23,801 nt of DNA from JAIVGV01 sp035295985 (GCA_035295985.1 DATHBT010000212.1:1-23801); one strand, 5' to 3'; positions 1 to 7,606 are shown, counted from the stretch's first letter. Program-made: numbers and translations. The notes: generated by a model from the sequence alone, not told the origin.

Positions 1-466
1 CGCGGCTTAACTCGTCCAATTCACACCGGCCCCCTGCCCTTGGTGATTCAACCGACGCGGCTACGTCTTCTTCAATCCGCAATCCGCAATCCGCAATCCG
101 CAATCCGTTGAGGTGGTAGGCGAGCGCATTAGCAAGCGTGCCTGATTTGACGGAGCGCGTGGGGTGGACGAGCATCCCGGCCGGCTTGTCAACGACGAGC
201 AGGTCTTCGTCCTCGTGGAGGATGACGAGCGGGACGGCTTCGGGCGTCATCGCGCCGTCCGACGCGTCTTCGTCGAAACTGATCTCGACCGAGTCGCCGG
301 GGTGAAGCTTAAAACCGGAGTGGGCGGGCGCGCCGTTGACGGCGCACGCGCCGGCCGCGACGAGCGAGGCGATCCGCATGCGGCTCAGGTTCGACAGGCG
401 CGCCGCGAGGAACCGGTCGAGTCGCGCGCCGGCCTCGCCCTCCCCGACGTTAAAACGGAACTTCAC
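1..466 (-). CDS. RluA/RluD-family pseudouridine synthase, N-terminal part (cut by window edge)
   Basis: Open reading frame from a GTG at 466 down to base 1 with no stop, so the C-terminal part lies outside the window. The family isomerises uridine to pseudouridine in rRNA or tRNA. The first ~70 residues look like an S4 RNA-binding domain (GEGEAGARLDRFLAARL, then RMRIASLVAAGACAVNG). The start of the catalytic domain follows: EDLLVVDKPAGMLVHPT and GTLANALAYHL, typical of RluA/RluD enzymes. The HRLD motif carrying the catalytic Asp is not yet reached. The GTG overlaps the stop of the upstream synthetase/acyltransferase gene in a GTGA tetranucleotide, suggesting translational coupling. Odd: where E. 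coli RluD has only a few residues before HRLD, this protein has at least 35 unrelated residues, partly encoded by a 7-bp tandem repeat (74-107). Family assignment is firm; the target uridine cannot be told. Confidence 0.85.
   Translation of the reverse strand, partial: MKFRFNVGEGEAGARLDRFLAARLSNLSRMRIASLVAAGACAVNGAPAHSGFKLHPGDSVEISFDEDASDGAMTPEAVPLVILHEDEDLLVVDKPAGMLVHPTRSVKSGTLANALAYHLNGLRIADCGLRIEEDVAASVESPRAGGRCELDELSR
74..107. repeat. 7-bp tandem repeat (AATCCGC x ~4.9) inside a coding frame
   Basis: Four full and one partial copies of AATCCGC lie head to tail. On the minus strand they read GCGGATT and encode a rotating LRIADCG peptide within the pseudouridine synthase. Because 7 is not a multiple of 3, copies are read in successive frames, yet the reading frame stays open to the window edge. 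This motif resembles intergenic repeats I recall from Acidobacteria-like genomes. Confidence 0.9.
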
Positions 467-3021
467 GAGGAAAGCGCGGCGACGCGCCGCTCAAGTTCCG
501 CGGCGACGCGCGCCGCGTCCTCGTCGCGCGGGAAGACTATTGGCTCGCCCACCGTGATCGTCACCTCGCCCGGCTCGGCAAAGTAGCGATCCTCTCGTTT
601 CAGCCGGCCGAGGCCGCCGAGGTGTACGGGCACGACGGGCACGCCGAGTTTCAGCGCGAGCACACCGGCGCCGGCCATGAACGGTTGCAGGCGGCCGTCG
701 GGCGAGCGGCGGCCTTCGGGGAAGACGAGCACCGAGTAGCCGCGATCAACCGACTCGCCCGCGAAGGCGAAGCTGCGCCGGAAGCCGCTCCGCTTGGGCA
801 GCGGGAAGACGTTGAAGAGCGCGACGACGAGCGCGTACTGCCCGAGTTCCCGAAGCCGCTTGAACCAGTGTGTGCCGGGCGGCGCGTGCCGCCAGTCGCG
901 CAGCAGCTCGCCCTCCATGGCGATGGTGAGTCGGCGTCGGTGGCGTCCCGCGAGCGCCCAGAGGGCGAGCGCCTGATCGGCGCGTGTCACGTGGTTGCAG
1001 ACGAAGAGCGCGGGGCCGCGCAGGTTTCGGAGGTGTTCGCGGCCACGCGTGCGCGGCCTCGCCATCCACCAGACGAGCGGCAGCGCGACCGCGTAGATGA
1101 AGGCCGCGCGCAGCCACGTGAAGGGCCACCGCTGCGACCAGCGCGTCCGCGGGTAGGGCCTCGCCTCCTCGTCTCGCGCGCCTTCGCGCAGGACGCGCTC
1201 GATGTCGCCGATGGTCGTCGCGGCCGTGAACTTGGCCTCGTCGATCTCGATCTGGTAGCGGTCTTCGAGCGCGCTCAGGAGTTCCACGCGGCCGAGCGAG
1301 TCGAGCTTGAGATCGGCTTCGAGCGTGGCCGTCGGGTCGAGCTTGCGGCCCGCGCCGCCCAGTTCGATGTTGCCGACGCGCGCCAAGGTCTCGGCGAGCG
1401 CGCCGGAACTCGCGCGCCCGTTCAGCGCGCCCGCGAGCCGTGCTCGCACCACGTCGGCCACGAGCGGCTTGCGAATCTTCTGCGTCGCCGTGCGCGGGAA
1501 GTCCGACTCCGCCCAGACGATCCAGCGTCGAACCTGCTGGAACTGGCCGAGCGACCTGTTGGCGCGCGCGATGGCCGCCGCCGCCTCCGCGCCCCCGCTC
1601 GTCTCGCGCAGTATGAGCGCGGCGACAGGCTCAGGCCCGTTGGCAGTTTCAATCCCGACGACACAGCTCTCGCGGACTTCGGGCTGCGCGTTCAGCGCGG
1701 CTTCGAGGTCGGCCGGGTGGACGTTGACGCCGGCGGAGGTGACGATCACGTCCTTCGTGCGCCCGCGGAAGAAGAGGTTGCCGGCCGCGTCCATTTCGCC
1801 GATGTCGCCGGTGCGCAGCCAGTCGTCGTTGCGGCGCGGGGCCTGGGCTTCCGCGTCCCAGTAGCCGGGCGAGACGTTCGCGCCGCGCACCAGTATCTCG
1901 CCGCCCTCGCCGAGCCTGACCTCGTGGCCCGGCAGCGGCTTCCCTATCGAGCCGCGGCTCTGCTTGAACGGGTGGTTGACGCTAATGAGCGACGCCGTCT
2001 CCGTCATCCCGTATCCCTGTATGACGGCGTAGCCCAGACGCTGCCAGAACTCTTCAGTCTCGGCCGCGAGCGTCGCGCCGCCCGAGACGAAGGCCCAGAA
2101 CTTCCAGCCGAACTCGCGCCGCACGCCCCGGAACTTCCACCAGCGGCTGAGCACGTGAGTCCCCTTCGCCTCTTCGAGCGCGCGCATGAATTTTCCGGCG
2201 CGACCGCGCGACTCCTGCTCGCGCTCGATCTTGTCTTTCAAAACTTCGAGCACGCGCGGGACGGTGACAATGACCGAGACGCGGTTCTGCCGCGTCGTCT
2301 CGACGGTCTCCGAAGGGTTGAGCGACTGCTGGAAATAGACCTCGCCGCCGAGCAGGGCCGGCACGAAGACGCCCATGAACTGCCCGAAGACGTGGCTCAA
2401 GGGCAGCAGGTTCAGAAAGCGGATCGGGTGAAAGGGGCGCTCCCACTTCAGATACTTTTTGATCTCGCCTTCGAGCGGCCCGAGGTTCGCGAGCAGGTTG
2501 CCGTGCGTGAGCACGACGCCCTTCGGCTCGGCCGTCGTGCCCGAAGTGAAGATGATCTCGGCCGGCTGTCTCTCGTCGATCTCGAATTCCTGTAAGGGCG
2601 CACAGTGGTAGCGCGAGACTGTGGCGCTCAAATCCGAAAGTCGCAGCCGCTCGACGCCGGGCAGCTCGCGGCGGCAGCGCTCGTCGTCGCCGTGGACGAG
2701 CATGCGCGCCTGCGTCTGCCGGCGGACTCGCTCGACGAAATCGGGCGCGCTCTCAACGTCGAGCGGCACGACGACCGCGCCGCGCAGCAGGCAGCCGTAG
2801 AAGGCGGCGACCCACTCGGCCGAGTTCTCCGACCAGAAGAGCACGCGCTCGCCGCGCCCGATCCTGCGGGCCTCCAGCTCGCGCGCGAACCCGACGGCCG
2901 CCCCGGCCACGCGCGCGTAGCTCCACCGCTCCCGGCGCAGGCCGCGCCTGTGCGCGAACGCGGTCTCTTCGCCCCGCGCGCGGTAGTCGTCGAGAAAACT
3001 GGTCAGCGAACGTCTTGTCAT
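463..3021 (-). CDS. Fused acyl-CoA/acyl-ACP synthetase - acyl carrier protein - PlsC acyltransferase
   Basis: 852 residues in three domains. Residues ~1-525 are an AMP-forming acyl-activating enzyme: FTSGTTAEPKG (158-168), QGYGMTETAS (335-344), TGDIGE and a C-terminal FRGRTKDVIVTSAG segment. Residues ~540-615 are a phosphopantetheine carrier domain with LDSLGR, Ser575 being the expected attachment site. Residues ~655-852 are a PlsC-type 1-acylglycerol-phosphate acyltransferase with NHVTRAD (His677/Asp682, the HX4D pair) and FPEGRRS (767-773), preceded by a hydrophobic stretch (~639-653). Inferred role: activate a free fatty acid, load it on the built-in carrier and transfer it to a lysophospholipid at the membrane. 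E. coli Aas has the same two enzyme activities but in the opposite order and without a carrier. I chose ATG 3021 over an upstream ATG at 3072 because the extra 17 residues are unlike the family and reach into a palindromic repeat. Its stop overlaps the next gene. Confidence 0.88.
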   Translation of the reverse strand: MTRRSLTSFLDDYRARGEETAFAHRRGLRRERWSYARVAGAAVGFARELEARRIGRGERVLFWSENSAEWVAAFYGCLLRGAVVVPLDVESAPDFVERVRRQTQARMLVHGDDERCRRELPGVERLRLSDLSATVSRYHCAPLQEFEIDERQPAEIIFTSGTTAEPKGVVLTHGNLLANLGPLEGEIKKYLKWERPFHPIRFLNLLPLSHVFGQFMGVFVPALLGGEVYFQQSLNPSETVETTRQNRVSVIVTVPRVLEVLKDKIEREQESRGRAGKFMRALEEAKGTHVLSRWWKFRGVRREFGWKFWAFVSGGATLAAETEEFWQRLGYAVIQGYGMTETASLISVNHPFKQSRGSIGKPLPGHEVRLGEGGEILVRGANVSPGYWDAEAQAPRRNDDWLRTGDIGEMDAAGNLFFRGRTKDVIVTSAGVNVHPADLEAALNAQPEVRESCVVGIETANGPEPVAALILRETSGGAEAAAAIARANRSLGQFQQVRRWIVWAESDFPRTATQKIRKPLVADVVRARLAGALNGRASSGALAETLARVGNIELGGAGRKLDPTATLEADLKLDSLGRVELLSALEDRYQIEIDEAKFTAATTIGDIERVLREGARDEEARPYPRTRWSQRWPFTWLRAAFIYAVALPLVWWMARPRTRGREHLRNLRGPALFVCNHVTRADQALALWALAGRHRRRLTIAMEGELLRDWRHAPPGTHWFKRLRELGQYALVVALFNVFPLPKRSGFRRSFAFAGESVDRGYSVLVFPEGRRSPDGRLQPFMAGAGVLALKLGVPVVPVHLGGLGRLKREDRYFAEPGEVTITVGEPIVFPRDEDAARVAAELERRVAALSS

Positions 3022-3070
3022 TGCCGGTGGGGGGTCGGTGTTTATTTTATGGTGAGAGCCAGTGAGACGC

Positions 3071-3157
3071 ACTCACCGCAGAGACACAGAGGGCACAGAG
3101 ATAGCACGGAGGATTTCTCTGTGCCCCCTCCGCGTCCTCTGTGTCTCTGTGGTGAGT
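3071..3157. repeat. Intergenic palindromic element, CAGAGACACAGAG type
   Basis: Outer arms 3071-3091 and 3137-3157 match as inverted repeats at 20 of 21 positions, the odd one being a G/A difference that still pairs as G-U in RNA. An inner pair, 3092-3101 and 3116-3125, is a perfect 10-bp inverted repeat. The element fills most of the gap between the SPW-repeat gene and the synthetase fusion. No reading frame of its own is evident. It could fold as a long hairpin in the transcript and act in termination or mRNA stability, but no T-run follows. Confidence 0.85.
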
Positions 3158-3187
3158 GCCATACGCTACGGTCAAGCAATGATCCCG

Positions 3188-3793
3188 CTACGCTCCGCCG
3201 TTGCCGCCGCCCGGCTCCGCGGCGCGGTAGTCGGTCAGGGCGACGACGGCCAGCGTCGCCAGCCCCGCAGCCACGTGGGTGCTCGTCGCGCGCTTGTTGC
3301 GCGAAAAGCCCATCAGCCAGGGGGCGGCCGTGTTCATCACCGCGGCCAGCGTCTCGACGACGCCGTGTACGGGGAACGGGACGAGCTTGGCCGCGCCGAG
3401 CGGGTAGCGCGTCATCAGGCTGAGGCCGAGAACGGCCGCGCCGGAGATGACGGAGTTGGCCGTCGCCGTCTTGTTGTCGCTGAAGCCGAAGAGCCACGGG
3501 GCCGCCATCAGCGTCCCGGCCATCGCGTAGTCAACGACCGCGTGCGGCGTCGGCTTGATCACCTTCGGCGTCGGGAGCGATTCGGTCGCGCCCGAGATCG
3601 CGTCCACCGCGCTCGACAGGGCTTCGACCACGCCCGCGCCTGATCCTCCGCCGCTTTCGAGTCCCTGTTTGTCGAGCCGCCCGCCGTAGGCGAGGCCGCC
3701 GTAGTCGCTGCGCGCGCTCCCGAAGTCCGCGCCGTCTCCGCCCGCGGTTGTGCCGCCCGCGCCGCCCGCCTGTTCGTCCATTCGTGTCGCCAT
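3188..3793 (-). CDS. SPW-repeat membrane protein with glycine-rich N-terminus
   Basis: 201 residues. Residues 1-75 are a soluble-looking, Gly/Ala/Ser-rich region likely to be disordered. After it come two copies of the SPW-type repeat: HAVVDYAMAGTLMAAPWLFG (from residue 84) and HGVVETLAAVMNTAAPWLMG (from 143). Each has the conserved small-Pro-Trp core (APW at 98-100 and 157-159) within a hydrophobic span, with further membrane segments at about 113-127 and 172-186. SPW-repeat proteins are small integral membrane proteins of unknown function. Start: ATG 3793 has a strong ribosome-binding site (GGGAGG, 6-7 nt upstream); an in-frame GTG at 3796 is less likely. It lies in a minus-strand run after the small glycine-rich gene and DUF421, which suggests an envelope role, but that is inference. 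Confidence 0.82.
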   Translation of the reverse strand: MATRMDEQAGGAGGTTAGGDGADFGSARSDYGGLAYGGRLDKQGLESGGGSGAGVVEALSSAVDAISGATESLPTPKVIKPTPHAVVDYAMAGTLMAAPWLFGFSDNKTATANSVISGAAVLGLSLMTRYPLGAAKLVPFPVHGVVETLAAVMNTAAPWLMGFSRNKRATSTHVAAGLATLAVVALTDYRAAEPGGGNGGA

Positions 3794-3826
3794 CACTTCC
3801 CTCCCTTTCTGTTCGCTTCGTTCCCT

Positions 3827-4069
3827 TCAACCGTTGCCGCGACCGCCGCGGCGGCCCTTCGTCGAGTCGAGTCGTTCACCGCCGGGCTTGCCGCTCTTGT
3901 GGCCGCTGCCCGCCGCCTTGTTGCCGGTGCCCTGCCCCTCGCTCTTGTGGCCCGAAGGCCCGCGCGCTCCCTGCCCGCCCTTCTGGCGCGTGCCGCCCGA
4001 ATGGCCGCTGCCGCCCTGATCGCTCTTGCCGGCCGTCTGCTTCGCGGCCCGCCCTCCCCTGTCAGCCAT
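3827..4069 (-). CDS. Small glycine-rich, basic, probably disordered protein
   Basis: 80 residues made almost only of Gly, Lys, Arg, Ser, Gln, Ala, His and Thr, with one Leu and no aromatic residue, so no folded core is expected. Short motifs recur: SGHSGG, SGHKSEG, SGHKSGK. The start MADRGGRAAK resembles the GG(R/K)AA pattern of stress-induced KGG-repeat proteins, but the match is too weak to assign. Support for a real gene: a good purine-rich ribosome-binding site (AGGAGG about 9-10 nt before ATG 4069), a style shared with the SPW-repeat gene 33 bp downstream, and a same-strand position between two membrane-protein genes. Low-complexity GC-rich sequence yields chance frames, so this could be spurious. 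Possible roles are nucleic-acid binding or desiccation/stress protection; neither is shown. Confidence 0.55.
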   Translation of the reverse strand: MADRGGRAAKQTAGKSDQGGSGHSGGTRQKGGQGARGPSGHKSEGQGTGNKAAGSGHKSGKPGGERLDSTKGRRGGRGNG

Positions 4070-4203
4070 AGACCTCTCCCTCCTCTTCTCAAGTTACACG
4101 GACGGATTGTAGCGCGCGGTGAGCACGAAAGCGTCACCCGTCTGTGACACTTCCCTTTTCGCCACACCGGCGACCGGCCGTCCCGCCCGGCGAAGTCCCC
4201 GCC

Positions 4204-4713
4204 CTAGCGCGCGACGATGCTGATCTTCCCGTCGCGCTCCAGGTGGGCCTCTCGAACCTGACTCATGTCGGCCGGCTTCCCTTGCTTGCGAAGCGCCTCG
4301 TTGAGGTCGTGCTCGGTGATGTGCGTCTTCCTCATCTCGTTCCGCAGGGGTTCGCCGTCGCGCACGAGCAACTGGTTGCGCCCCTTCACCAGGTTGCCGA
4401 AGCCGTGCGAGCGGAAGGCGATTGCCGCCAGTACCCAGTGGAGGAGCACGAGCACGAGGCCGGCGGCCAGCGTCGGCCCGAACGGCGCGTTGCCCGTGAT
4501 GGCGCGGCTGACGACCGAGCCGAAGATGATGCCGAGCGCGGCGTCGAAGGCCGTGCTCCGGCCCATGAAACGCTTGTCGCCGATCTTGAGCATCACGATG
4601 GCCGCGACGAAGACGACGAGCGCTCGCAAAGACATCTGAAGGACGCTAATCCTGTCATTCTCTAAACCCAGCCCCAGCGCCGCATCAAAGAACCGACTCA
4701 GTTCTTCAAACAT
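4204..4713 (-). CDS. DUF421 (YetF/YcaP-like) membrane protein
   Basis: 169 residues with three predicted membrane segments (about 27-44, 56-73 and 79-100) followed by a cytoplasmic domain. The core MLKIGDKRFMGRSTAFDAAL, then GIIFGSVVSRAITG, is characteristic of DUF421 proteins, as is the soluble part with QLLVRDGEPLRNEMRKTHIT and a DLNEALRKQG segment. Members are inner-membrane proteins of unknown biochemical role; some Bacillus relatives belong to sporulation or stress regulons. ATG 4713 is preceded by a purine-rich GGGGGTGAGAG. The gene follows hrpB by 36 bp on the same strand and precedes two small genes of possible envelope or stress character, so one transcript from hrpB through the SPW gene is possible. 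Length is normal for the shorter members. The family call is confident; function is unknown. Confidence 0.85.
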   Translation of the reverse strand: MFEELSRFFDAALGLGLENDRISVLQMSLRALVVFVAAIVMLKIGDKRFMGRSTAFDAALGIIFGSVVSRAITGNAPFGPTLAAGLVLVLLHWVLAAIAFRSHGFGNLVKGRNQLLVRDGEPLRNEMRKTHITEHDLNEALRKQGKPADMSQVREAHLERDGKISIVAR

Positions 4714-4749
4714 CTCTCACCCCCTGTTCAAAATTACCCTCGCCGGCCG

Positions 4750-7443
4750 TCACTTGCCGGCTGCCTCAAGCTTGAGCGGATCTTCCGGCCAGCGGTGGCG
4801 CGGGTAGCGGCGGGCGAGTTCGCGCCGCACCTGCGCGTAGTGGCGCGACCAGAAGCCGGAGAGATCGGTCGTCACCTGCACGGGCCGGTTGTTCGGCGCG
4901 AGCAGGTGCAGGACTACTTCGGCGCGCCCGCCCGCCACCCGCGGCGTCTCCCGCATCCCGAAGAAGTCTTGCAGCCGCGACGCGACCCAGGGCGGCTTGC
5001 CGCGCTCGTAGTTGACGCGCGCCTGGCGGCCCGACGCGAGCCTCACCCTTTCGGGGGCCATGCGCGCGAGCAGACCTTGCTGTTCCGCCGTGAGCCTTTT
5101 CCGCAGCGCGTCGAACACCTCGCCCGCGCGCGCCGCCGCGCGCAGCTCGGCGAAGGAGCGCCGCCCTTCGCACATTGCTGCGAGCGCCGCCTGCACGTCG
5201 CCTTCGTCGAGCGCGGGAAAGTCCGCCTCCGGCAGGGCGCGCGAAAGGAATTCGACGCGCGCGAGGAAATTCTCGACGGCCTCGCGCTCCGCGAACCGCT
5301 CCCACCCGGCCGCGAGCGCGGCCCCGGCGAGCGCCTCCGACACCTCCGCGCCGCGCGCGTCCGCCGCCCGCGTCTCCGTCAGCACGAGGCTGTCGTAGAG
5401 CAGCCGGCTGACGGCCTCGACCCGCTGGCCTTCGGCGTTCCATTTAGCCTCAACCACCTCGCTCACTCGTTCGGGGAAGAGATCGAGCAGCCACTCCGGC
5501 TCGACGGCGCTCGCCAGCCTGACGACGGTCGAAGGCGCGCGCCTCCGGCCGCGCACAACTCCCGCGCCGCCGCGCTCGCCCGCGTCCACCGCGACGACGA
5601 ACTCCGCGCCCCTCACCACGCTCTGCGGCGCGAGCACCGCCGCGCCCCCGCCCGCGAGCAGCAGCTCGACGCCTTCGGTCTGCGCCCCCTTCGCCGACTC
5701 GCGCCTGCGCGCGACGCGGTCGGGGTAGCCAGCCAGAACCGAGATCAGCAACGCTCGCTCCTGCTCGTCAGTCAACTCGCGCTTCCGCCCCTCGTTAAAC
5801 TCGCGCGCAGCCTCGACGCCACTGCCGCCTTTCCCCCTCGCGCCTTCCCCTTTGCCTAGCCCTGCGGCGCGCTGCAACTGCCGCCGCACGCGCTCGACCG
5901 CGCGCACGGCCCCGGCGTCGAGGCCGAGGAGGCGGAGCTTTTCGGGCGCGAAGTTAGAACGCCCGGCCTCCGTGAAGAGGTCATAGAGTTCGAGCAGGTC
6001 TGAAGAGCCGTGCGTCTTCGCCGCGACCCGATCACGACCGCGGCGACCGTCGTCTGACGCTGCCCCGCTTGCGCCCGCGAAAAGCTGCCTCTCGCGCACG
6101 TCGCGCTCGCTCGCGAGCGCGGCGACTGTGCACGCCTCTGCCCCGACGCCGCGCCCTTCCGCTTCGACGACCAGCCGCGCGAGCCGCGGGTGCAGCGGAA
6201 GCCTCAGCATCCGCCGCCCGGTTTGCGTGACCGCGCCCGCTTCGTCCAACGCGCCGAGCCGGCGCAGCAGACTCTCCGCCGCTTCGAGCGCCTGCGCCTC
6301 CGGCGCTTCAAACCACCCGAATTCGCTCAGGTCCGTCACGCCAGCGGCGTGCAGTTCGAGCGCGGGTTCGGCCAGATCGAGGCGGCGCACCTCCGGCGTC
6401 TCGTGCGCGGGCCGCGCCTGAAAATCCTGCGCGGTGTAGAGGCGGAGAGCGCGCCCCTCGCGCGTGCGCCCCGCGCGGCCCGCGCGCTGAGCGGCCGACG
6501 CCTGACTCACGCGCGAGACCTTCAGCGTCGGCAGGCCCGACCACGGCGAATGGGCCGCCACGCGCGCCAGCCCGGAATCGACCACGGCAGCCACGCCCTC
6601 AATCGTGACGGAAGTCTCGGCGACGTTAGTCGAGAGGATCACCTTGCGGCGTCCGGCCGGACGGACGGCCCTATCCTGCTCCTCCGCCGGCAGCTCTCCG
6701 TGCAGCGGCACGACGAGCAGATCGTGCCCCGCGGTAAGTTGCTCGCACGCAGCTTGCGCCCGCCGAATCTCGGCCGCGCCCGGCAGGAAGACGAGCACGT
6801 CGCCGCCGAGTCCTTCCCCGACGAGCCGCGCGACGGCCGACGCGACCTGCTGTTCGAGCGGGCGCTCGTCGGGCCGCGCGAGGTGTTCGACATCGACTGC
6901 GAAGCGGCGACCTTCGGAGCGCAGCACGGGGGCTTCTAAAAACTCCGCCACCGGCGCGGCGTCGAGCGTGGCCGACATCGCGACGAGCCGCAGGTCGGGC
7001 CGCGTGGCGCGTTGCAGCCTCCGCAGCAGCGCGACCGCGAGGTCTGCCTGCAAGTGCCGCTCGTGGAACTCGTCGAGGACGATCAGCCCCGCGCGTCCGA
7101 GCCGCGGGTCGGCGAGCAGACGGCGCGTGAGCACGCCCTCGGTCAGGAATCTGATGCGCGTGGCGGGGCCGCCGACCTCGTCGAAGCGCACCTGATAGCC
7201 CACCGTCTCGCCCAGGCTCTCGCCCCGCTCCTCCGCCACGCGCCGCGCGCTCAAACGCGCCGCGAGCCTGCGCGGCTCAAGCACCCACACCTCGCGCTCT
7301 CCCGCCACGCCGGCGTCTAACAGCGCGGGCGGAACCCGCGTCGTCTTGCCCGCGCCCGGCGGCGCTTCGACGACAAGGTTCGGCGCGCGCCTGAGAGACG
7401 CGATAATTTCCGGCAGCAGCGAATCAATCGGCAGTGCTTGCAT
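4750..7443 (-). CDS. hrpB: ATP-dependent helicase HrpB (DEAH-family)
   Basis: 897 residues. Superfamily 2 helicase core at the N-terminus: Walker A APPGAGKTT (27-35), motif Ia LEPRRLAA, Walker B variant DEFHERH (Asp124, Glu125, His127), motif III SAT (157-159), then STNVAETSVTIEGV and the QRAGRAGR arginine-finger motif VI. The C-terminus carries the HrpB-specific region (PPWVASRLQDFFGM, and LAPNNRPVQVTTDLSGFW). These proteins are RNA-helicase-like ATPases of poorly known physiological target; E. coli HrpB is about 810 residues. The extra length lies mostly in a linker near residues 465-560, which includes a low-complexity stretch (GLGKGEGARGKGGSG, about 525-540). The start fits the family N-terminus (PIDSLLPEI), but no clear ribosome-binding site is seen. 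A palindromic element lies just upstream (7459-7572). Confidence 0.93.
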   Translation of the reverse strand: MQALPIDSLLPEIIASLRRAPNLVVEAPPGAGKTTRVPPALLDAGVAGEREVWVLEPRRLAARLSARRVAEERGESLGETVGYQVRFDEVGGPATRIRFLTEGVLTRRLLADPRLGRAGLIVLDEFHERHLQADLAVALLRRLQRATRPDLRLVAMSATLDAAPVAEFLEAPVLRSEGRRFAVDVEHLARPDERPLEQQVASAVARLVGEGLGGDVLVFLPGAAEIRRAQAACEQLTAGHDLLVVPLHGELPAEEQDRAVRPAGRRKVILSTNVAETSVTIEGVAAVVDSGLARVAAHSPWSGLPTLKVSRVSQASAAQRAGRAGRTREGRALRLYTAQDFQARPAHETPEVRRLDLAEPALELHAAGVTDLSEFGWFEAPEAQALEAAESLLRRLGALDEAGAVTQTGRRMLRLPLHPRLARLVVEAEGRGVGAEACTVAALASERDVRERQLFAGASGAASDDGRRGRDRVAAKTHGSSDLLELYDLFTEAGRSNFAPEKLRLLGLDAGAVRAVERVRRQLQRAAGLGKGEGARGKGGSGVEAAREFNEGRKRELTDEQERALLISVLAGYPDRVARRRESAKGAQTEGVELLLAGGGAAVLAPQSVVRGAEFVVAVDAGERGGAGVVRGRRRAPSTVVRLASAVEPEWLLDLFPERVSEVVEAKWNAEGQRVEAVSRLLYDSLVLTETRAADARGAEVSEALAGAALAAGWERFAEREAVENFLARVEFLSRALPEADFPALDEGDVQAALAAMCEGRRSFAELRAAARAGEVFDALRKRLTAEQQGLLARMAPERVRLASGRQARVNYERGKPPWVASRLQDFFGMRETPRVAGGRAEVVLHLLAPNNRPVQVTTDLSGFWSRHYAQVRRELARRYPRHRWPEDPLKLEAAGK

Positions 7444-7458
7444 CAGCCACGCTTAAAC

Positions 7459-7572
7459 TGTAGGGGCGGGGCTTGTCCCTGCCCGTTGAGCGCGCCAGCG
7501 CGAATTGTTTCTTGCCGGGAGCAGGTGCGTGCTGTCGCACGCCGCGGGCCGCGGACTTGCCCTGCCCCTACA
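7459..7572. repeat. Inverted-repeat element, TGTAGGGGC family, copy 1
   Basis: The left end reads TGTAGGGGCGGGGCTTGTCC (from 7459) and the right end (7550-7572) is its imperfect complement, TGTAGGGGCAGGGCAAGTCC on the minus strand. A smaller hairpin (GCGTGC/GCACGC) lies between. The left 27 bases match the left arm of a second element at 23381 at 25 positions. It holds no reading frame and sits between the CvpA/CAP fusion gene and hrpB. It is too short for an insertion sequence and looks like a MITE-like or REP-like repeat. Confidence 0.85.
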
Positions 7573-7606
7573 AATCTCCTCGCGCGTCGAAATTACTTGC
7601 GCCGGT

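Noticed and set aside
74..107. Possible CRISPR-like array
   Set aside because: The units are 7 bp, directly abutting with no spacers; it is a simple tandem repeat.
622..2595. A 657-residue plus-strand frame opposite the synthetase/acyltransferase fusion
   Set aside because: It is Arg/Ala/Glu-rich with no family motif, and lies antisense to a protein with three recognised domains; GC-rich codons keep such frames open.
7459..7572. Possible insertion sequence
   Set aside because: Only ~114 bp, no reading frame and no target duplication that I can see; a MITE-like or REP-like repeat is the more careful label.
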